Positions 58,950 through 64,000 of a stretch of DNA of 64,000 nucleotides are shown piece by piece. A program made the position numbers and the translations under genes. Each line of letters begins with the position of its first letter. Positions within the stretch are counted from its first letter, which is position 1. Below the pieces are notes generated by a model. That model was given only the letters and a program-made list of their open reading frames with translations. It had not been told where the DNA came from and did not search any database. This DNA is from Sphingopyxis indica. Lineage in GTDB: Bacteria; Pseudomonadota; Alphaproteobacteria; Sphingomonadales; Sphingomonadaceae. The stretch is taken from NCBI RefSeq assembly GCF_900188185.1, contig NZ_FZPA01000006.1:1-64000 (forward strand), given 5' to 3'.

Positions 58950-60323
58950 ATGAGCACGCGAACGGTTTCGGATCAAAACGATCCCATCATCGAAAGCCGC
59001 GACCAGCTCGCGGCGCCCATGATCAAGGGGGAAAAACCGCGCGAGGCCTGGCGCATCGGGACCGAGCACGAGAAGTTCGTCTATCGGACGAGCGACCACC
59101 GCGCCCCCTCTTACGACGAGCCCGGCGGCATCCGCGACCTGCTCATGGCGCTCACCCGCTTCGGTTGGGAACCGGTGATCGAGGGCGGCAAGGTGATCGC
59201 GCTGTCGGGCAGCGACGGCACGGTCAGCCTCGAACCCGCAGGCCAGCTCGAACTGTCGGGCGCGCCGCTTGAAAATCTGCACCAGACCTGCGCCGAGACG
59301 GGGCGCCATCTGAAACAGGTGAAAGAGGTCGGCGCCGAACTCGGGCTCGGCTTTCTGGGCCTCGGCATGTGGCCCGACAAGACGCGCGGCGAGCTGCCGG
59401 TGATGCCCAAGGGGCGCTATGAAATCATGCTCCGCCATATGCCGCGCGTCGGCTCGCTCGGGCTCGACATGATGCTGCGCACCTGCACCATCCAGACGAA
59501 CCTCGACTATGCGTCCGAAGCCGACATGGTGCAGAAATTTCGCGTCAGCCTCGCCCTGCAGCCGCTCGCGACCGCGCTCTTCGCCTCCTCGCCCTTCACC
59601 GAGGGCAGGCCGAACGGCTATCTTTCCTATCGCAGCCATATCTGGACCGACACCGACCCCGCGCGCACGGGGATGCTGCCCTTCGTGTTCGAGGACGGCT
59701 TCGGATATGAGCGTTACGTCGATTATATGCTCGACGTGCCGATGTATTTCGTCTTCCGCGACGGCAAATATATCGACGCCGCGGGGCAGAACTTCCGCGA
59801 TTTTCTGCGCGGCGAACTCCCCGCGCTTCCCGGCGAATTGCCGCGGCTTTCCGACTGGACCGACCATCTCTCGACCGCCTTTCCCGAGGTGCGGCTCAAA
59901 AGCTTTCTCGAGATGCGCGGCGCCGACGGCGGGCCGTGGAACCGCATCTGCGCGCTGCCCGCGCTGTGGGTCGGGCTGCTCTATGACCAGAGCGCGCTCG
60001 ATGCGGCGTGGGATATGGTCAAGGGCTGGAGCATCGCGGAACAGCAGGCGCTGCGCGACGCGGTGCCCAGGGACGGCCTCTGCGCCCCGGCGCCCGGCGG
60101 CGGCAGCGTCGGCGATCTCGCACACCGGGTGCTGGACATCGCCGCCGCAGGCCTCGCGGCGCGCGGCGAGGTCAATTCGATGGGCGACAATGAGGTCGGC
60201 TTTCTCGAACCGCTGCGCCGGATCGCCAAGAGCGGCAAATCGCCGGCGCACGACCTGCTCGACCGCTACGAGGGTCCGTGGGGCGGCGATCTCTCTCATA
60301 TTTATGAAGAATTGAGCTTCTAG
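58950..60323 (+). CDS. gshA: Glutamate-cysteine ligase, plant/alphaproteobacterial class
   Basis: A 457-residue ATP-dependent ligase joining glutamate and cysteine, the first step in glutathione synthesis. The class II (plant-like) fold is recognisable from WRIGTEHEKFVY, SLEPAGQLELSGAPL, GLGMWPDKTR, MLRTCTIQTNLDYASE and the C-terminal GPWNRICALPALWVGLLYD. GCS2-type metal-binding glutamates are in EHEKF and LEPAGQLELSG. The start at 58950 has no strong Shine-Dalgarno sequence but directly precedes the conserved domain. Confidence 0.93.
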   Translation: MSTRTVSDQNDPIIESRDQLAAPMIKGEKPREAWRIGTEHEKFVYRTSDHRAPSYDEPGGIRDLLMALTRFGWEPVIEGGKVIALSGSDGTVSLEPAGQLELSGAPLENLHQTCAETGRHLKQVKEVGAELGLGFLGLGMWPDKTRGELPVMPKGRYEIMLRHMPRVGSLGLDMMLRTCTIQTNLDYASEADMVQKFRVSLALQPLATALFASSPFTEGRPNGYLSYRSHIWTDTDPARTGMLPFVFEDGFGYERYVDYMLDVPMYFVFRDGKYIDAAGQNFRDFLRGELPALPGELPRLSDWTDHLSTAFPEVRLKSFLEMRGADGGPWNRICALPALWVGLLYDQSALDAAWDMVKGWSIAEQQALRDAVPRDGLCAPAPGGGSVGDLAHRVLDIAAAGLAARGEVNSMGDNEVGFLEPLRRIAKSGKSPAHDLLDRYEGPWGGDLSHIYEELSF

Positions 60324-60478
60324 GCCCGTTTCGGCGAGTCGCTGCGGTGCAGCAATTCTGCAACACTGTCGTCACGAAACTCAGCGGCGGTGCGCTCGGC
60401 CGTTGACCGCGCGGCGCGCGCGCGGCAACGCCGGGGCATATTCTCAACTTCACCGCTTCGCTTTTCAAAGGATATGCC

Positions 60479-62734
60479 ATGCGCCATCTTCCTTCCGCCC
60501 TTGCTATAAGCTTCGCCCTCGCCGCCGGCTGGGCCGCCCCCGCCGCCGCGCAGGACGCGCCCGCCGCCGAAGCGGGCGGGCTCGGCGACATCATCGTCAC
60601 CGCGCAGCGCCGCGAGGAAAATCTGCAGGACGTGCCGATCGCGGTCAGCGTGCTCGCGGGCGACACGCTCGGCGCGATCACCTCGACCGGCGCCGACATC
60701 CGCGCGCTCGCGGGCCGCGTCCCCAGCCTCAACATCGAAAGCTCCTACGGTCGCTCGTTCCCGCGCTTCTATATCCGCGGCCTCGGCAACACCGACTTCG
60801 ACCTCAACGCGTCGCAGCCGGTCAGCCTCGTCTATGACGACGTCGTGCTCGAAAACCCGATCCTCAAGGGCTTCCCGATTTTCGACCTCGACCGCGTCGA
60901 GGTGCTGCGCGGGCCGCAGGGCACGCTGTTCGGCCGCAACACGCCGGCGGGCATCGTCAAGTTCGACACCGCCAAGCCCGGCAAGACCGGCGGCTATGCG
61001 CGCGTCAGCTATGGCCGCTATGGCACGAGCCAGGTCGAGGTTGCGGCGGGCGCCGCCGACGACAGCGGCTTTTCGGTCCGCCTCTCGGGCCTCTATCAGC
61101 ACCGCGACGCCTGGGTCGACAATATCGCGACGACCAAGAGCGACGACCTCGGCGGCTATGACGACATCGCCGCGCGGCTCCAGCTGCAATATGAAAATGG
61201 TCCCTTCACCGGCCGCGTGATCGGTCAGGTGCGCGTCTATGACGGCTCGGCGATCATCTTCCGGGCGAACACGCAGGTTCCGGGCAGCAACCATCTCGTC
61301 GGCCTCGGCGGCGCCGGCACCGAGTTCGAGCGCGACAAGGTGTGGCAGGACGGAATCAACTTCCAGAAGCTCAATACCTACAACGCCGGGCTCAACCTCG
61401 AATATGATTTCGGACCCGTCACGCTCTATTCGATCACCTCTTACTGGAACGGCAATTTCCGCAGCCGCGGCGACATCGACGGCGGCTTCGGCGCCGTTTT
61501 CCTGCCCGAATCGGGTCCGGGGCTCATCCCCTTCCAGGCGCAGAGCCAGGACAATGTCCCGAGCCTCGACCAGTTCACGCAGGAAATCCGCGTCGCCTCG
61601 AACAATAACGGCGGGTTCGGCTATCAGGGCGGCGTCTTCTACTTCAACGAAGACCTCGACATTTCGAGCTATGAATTCGGCGGCCCGACCGACGCGACCC
61701 CGTCGGCGATCGCGATCCAGCGCCAGGAGAGCGAAGCCTATGGCATCTTCGGCTCGCTCAACTATGCGTTCGACAATGGCCTGACCTTGCAGGCCGGCGC
61801 GCGCTACAACCACGACACGCGCGATTTCGTCGCGTCGCGCCCGGTCGAAACGCGCCCCGACTTCGTCGTCAATCCGAACACGCCGGTCCCGCCGCAGGCG
61901 GCCAAGGTCAAGGGCGAGCTGGTGACGTGGGACGCGAGCGCGACCTGGGAAGCGTCGAACGATGTGACGCTCTATGCCCGCGTCGCGCGCGGCTATCGCG
62001 CGCCGTCGGTGCAGGGCCGCCTGACCTTCGCGCGGACGATCTCGACCGCCGATCAGGAAGAGACGATGTCGTATGAAGCGGGCATCAAGACCGCGTTCCT
62101 CGACGATCGCGTGCGCTTCAACCTCACCGGCTATTATTTCGACACCAAGGATCTGCAGCTGACCGCGGTCGGCGGCACGTCGAACGTCGCGAGCCTGCTC
62201 AACGTCGATGCCAAGGGTCACGGGATCGAGGCCGAATTGCAGGCGGCGCCGGCGCGCGGGCTGACCTTCAGCGTCGGCGGCGCATGGAATGTCGCCAAGA
62301 TCGACGACCCCAATGCCTTCGTCGCCGGCTGCGGTTCGGCGACGCCGTGCACGGTGCTCGATCCGGTGCGCGCGGGCAGCCCCGGCATCTATTCGATCGA
62401 CGGCAACCAGCTGCCGCAGTCGCCGAAGTTCACGGCCAACTGGACCGCGGGCTATGAAGTTCCCGTCGGCAATGGCGCCCTCTATGCCTTCACCGACTGG
62501 TATTACCGGTCGAAGGTGCAGTTCTTCCTCTATCGCTCGGTCGAATTTTCGGACGACGAGATGATCGAGGGCGGGCTGCGCGTCGGCTATCGCACCGATC
62601 GCTATGATTTCGCGGCCTTCGTGCGCAACATCACCGGCGACGCCTCGCCGACCGGCGGTATCGATTTCAACAATCTGACCAGCTACGTCAACGAACCCCG
62701 CATCTGGGGCGTCGAGGCGGGCGTGAAGTTCTGA
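60479..62734 (+). CDS. TonB-dependent outer-membrane receptor
   Basis: A 751-residue receptor. A signal peptide (MRHLPSALAISFALAAGWAAPAAA) is followed by a TonB-box-like segment and plug (GGLGDIIVTAQRREENLQDVPIAVSVL, FYIRGLGNTDF, DLDRVEVLRGPQGTLFGRNTPAGIV), then a 22-strand barrel ending with the terminal phenylalanine (GVEAGVKF). It imports a substrate across the outer membrane using TonB energy. Substrate unknown; siderophores, sugars or aromatic compounds are all possible. No dedicated inner-membrane transporter is adjacent. It is followed by a bidirectional terminator. Confidence 0.93.
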   Translation: MRHLPSALAISFALAAGWAAPAAAQDAPAAEAGGLGDIIVTAQRREENLQDVPIAVSVLAGDTLGAITSTGADIRALAGRVPSLNIESSYGRSFPRFYIRGLGNTDFDLNASQPVSLVYDDVVLENPILKGFPIFDLDRVEVLRGPQGTLFGRNTPAGIVKFDTAKPGKTGGYARVSYGRYGTSQVEVAAGAADDSGFSVRLSGLYQHRDAWVDNIATTKSDDLGGYDDIAARLQLQYENGPFTGRVIGQVRVYDGSAIIFRANTQVPGSNHLVGLGGAGTEFERDKVWQDGINFQKLNTYNAGLNLEYDFGPVTLYSITSYWNGNFRSRGDIDGGFGAVFLPESGPGLIPFQAQSQDNVPSLDQFTQEIRVASNNNGGFGYQGGVFYFNEDLDISSYEFGGPTDATPSAIAIQRQESEAYGIFGSLNYAFDNGLTLQAGARYNHDTRDFVASRPVETRPDFVVNPNTPVPPQAAKVKGELVTWDASATWEASNDVTLYARVARGYRAPSVQGRLTFARTISTADQEETMSYEAGIKTAFLDDRVRFNLTGYYFDTKDLQLTAVGGTSNVASLLNVDAKGHGIEAELQAAPARGLTFSVGGAWNVAKIDDPNAFVAGCGSATPCTVLDPVRAGSPGIYSIDGNQLPQSPKFTANWTAGYEVPVGNGALYAFTDWYYRSKVQFFLYRSVEFSDDEMIEGGLRVGYRTDRYDFAAFVRNITGDASPTGGIDFNNLTSYVNEPRIWGVEAGVKF

Positions 62735-62742
62735 CGAATGAA

Positions 62743-62770
62743 AAGCCCCTCCTCTTCAGAGGAGGGGCTT
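62743..62770. terminator. Bidirectional hairpin terminator between receptor and methyltransferase genes
   Basis: AAGCCCCTCCTCT (62743-62755) pairs with AGAGGAGGGGCTT (62758-62770) across a very short loop. It lies between convergent stops at 62734 and 62780. T-runs are short (CTT on the plus side and TTTTC on the minus side). Confidence 0.8.
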
Positions 62771-62779
62771 CAGGAATCC

Positions 62780-63979
62780 TCACGCCACCGGCCCGACGCG
62801 CGGATCGGGCTCAAGGCGGATCAGCGGCACCGTGCGCCCCGTCAGCTTCGCGAAGAATCGCGGCACGGGTGCATTGGCCTGCGCCCAGTTCCAATAGGCC
62901 TGATAGGCGGGGTCGCCGAGGAGGTGCTTCTCCTCGGTCTTTGCGCGCCAGTAATAGACACCGCTGACGAGCCCGAGCAGCACCATATTGCGCAGCGCCT
63001 CGACCCAGCTTCCGCTTGTCACGAGAAAGGGCATCGAGCCGACCCACCAGCTCAGATTCTTCGCAATATAGGCGGGGTGGCGCGTGAGGGCATAGGGGCC
63101 GTGGGTGATGATGCCGCGGTGCGTCAGGTTTGAAAAGCGGATGCCGAACGCCATCGTCGCCCACGCATAGACGGCGATCAGCAGGGCGAGCACGATGCCC
63201 CAGATCGTCATCAGCGTCTCGTGCCCCTGCAGCCAATAGCCCCAGTCCGCGCCGCCCACCTGATAGTCGAGCGGGCCGCCGTTCATCAGGATGAAGGGCG
63301 GATAGCAGATCAGCGCCGCGACCCACGCCATGCCATAGGGATTGGCGGTGCGGATATGCGCGTCGAGCGGCTTCAGGGTCAGGATATAGCCGACGGTCGC
63401 GATGTGGACATCGACCAGATAAAGCAGGTTGATCGTCCACAGCCCGGTCATATAGGGATTGGCGAGCACCTCGCTCATTTGCACCGCGACGAGCGCGGAG
63501 AAATTCCCCGGCACGATCGACAGCATGAAGGCGGTGAAGAAGCCCTTCACCGTCCACGCGCGCAGATGGTGCGCGATCGCGCGGGCATCGACCGGTGCCC
63601 CCGATGCGATCAGCCAGCGCCCGAAGGCGTAGCAACCGTCGCGCGGCTCGATCATGCGCCGGTCGAGCCACAGCATATAGGGCACCGACGCGAGCAGCAG
63701 CCACGGCGCCGCATGCGCGAGCAGGCTCATCGCAAAGGCATAGGGGCCCTGCCAATAATAGCGCATCACGAAATAGGCGAAGGCGATCAGCGCCCAGGTC
63801 GCCCACAGGCCGGCGAGCTTGGTGAAGCTGATGTCGAGTGTTTCGCGCCACGGCCGGCGCCGCGACCAGTCGATGCCGGTGGACGGATTGCGATGCACCT
63901 TGTCGACGAACACCGACCACAGCACCATTGGCAGGCCGCAGGCGAGCACGCTCGCGACCGCCGAGGCCGGCCCGCTCAT
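62780..63979 (-). CDS. Integral membrane methyltransferase-like protein (ICMT/PEMT-type)
   Basis: A 399-residue protein with about ten membrane segments. The C-terminal third (RFSNLTHRGIITHGPYALTRHPAYIAKNLSWWVGS...KTEEKHLLGDPAYQAYW) resembles the isoprenylcysteine carboxyl/phospholipid methyltransferase domain binding S-adenosylmethionine. The N-terminal two thirds (membrane-rich) match no specific family that I recognise. Phospholipid or isoprenoid methylation is the likely class; substrate unknown. ATG 63979 is 21 bp from the window end; the upstream context is not visible. Confidence 0.8.
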   Translation of the reverse strand: MSGPASAVASVLACGLPMVLWSVFVDKVHRNPSTGIDWSRRRPWRETLDISFTKLAGLWATWALIAFAYFVMRYYWQGPYAFAMSLLAHAAPWLLLASVPYMLWLDRRMIEPRDGCYAFGRWLIASGAPVDARAIAHHLRAWTVKGFFTAFMLSIVPGNFSALVAVQMSEVLANPYMTGLWTINLLYLVDVHIATVGYILTLKPLDAHIRTANPYGMAWVAALICYPPFILMNGGPLDYQVGGADWGYWLQGHETLMTIWGIVLALLIAVYAWATMAFGIRFSNLTHRGIITHGPYALTRHPAYIAKNLSWWVGSMPFLVTSGSWVEALRNMVLLGLVSGVYYWRAKTEEKHLLGDPAYQAYWNWAQANAPVPRFFAKLTGRTVPLIRLEPDPRVGPVA

Positions 63980-64000
63980 CGGCCCGCGCCCGCCCCAGTC

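Overview
The window is a high-GC chromosomal segment of an alphaproteobacterium, most likely a Sphingopyxis-like member of the Sphingomonadaceae. This rests on recognised gene families and on context: a tonB-exbB-exbD-exbD operon plus a large TonB-dependent receptor, paired DUF4402 secreted proteins, hom-glpX linkage, a DUF721 (DciA-type) protein, and many dispersed intergenic hairpin repeats. No rRNA, prophage, CRISPR array or classical insertion sequence is visible. One tRNA (Gln, CTG) is present.

Layout. 1-4137 is a sugar catabolic block: the 5' end of a FucP-type sugar permease on the minus strand, then aldose 1-epimerase, a D-xylonate dehydratase-like enzyme and an SMP-30 lactonase on the plus strand. 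4285-15082 holds the tRNA, a ferredoxin reductase, a secreted M19 dipeptidase, acyl-CoA dehydrogenase plus M20 amidohydrolase, a small GxxExxY nuclease-fold gene boxed in by a perfect inverted repeat, nadB, an esterase, an ABC ATPase, a first DUF4402 protein and a zinc-finger protein. 15181-23270 holds a second DUF4402 protein, tldD, secreted hypotheticals and a nitrogen block (sigma-54 promoter, glnK, amtB, terminators). 23553-34403 holds a VOC protein with a divergent winged-helix regulator, a GMC oxidoreductase, a sterol-desaturase-like enzyme, recQ, a Bax-inhibitor-1 protein, thpR overlapping an LMW phosphatase gene, and an MFS transporter. 34408-42050 holds sodC, the TonB energising operon, hom and glpX. 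42083-53692 holds an NADPH-oxidoreductase-like flavoprotein, an alkylsulfatase, a mutY/serine hydrolase/nudC operon, DUF721, two DsbA-type thioredoxins and smc. 53693-63979 holds ubiA, a TadG/TadE/TadE-like operon, rsmE, gshA, a TonB-dependent receptor and an integral-membrane methyltransferase.

Functional links. The first genes fit an oxidative pentose pathway (uptake, mutarotation, lactone hydrolysis, dehydration). glnK-amtB form a nitrogen-scarcity unit. tonB-exbB-exbD-exbD would energise receptors such as the one at 60479. mutY, nudC, recQ and smc are genome and nucleotide-pool maintenance genes.

The most unusual signal is not a gene but a family of five intergenic loci (7325-7513, 9964-10425, 26361-26570, 28632-28796, 49984-50136). 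Each is bounded by inverted arms built of short octanucleotide-periodic units fitting one degenerate consensus (YTCRC followed by RCRRAGRC units). Four enclose only about 80-110 bp of non-coding DNA; one encloses the GxxExxY PD-(D/E)xK-like gene within perfect 34-bp arms. I read this as a possible uncharacterised mobile or selfish element family with one autonomous-looking and four MITE-like members; that is inference. Several other hairpin repeat families are also scattered between genes.
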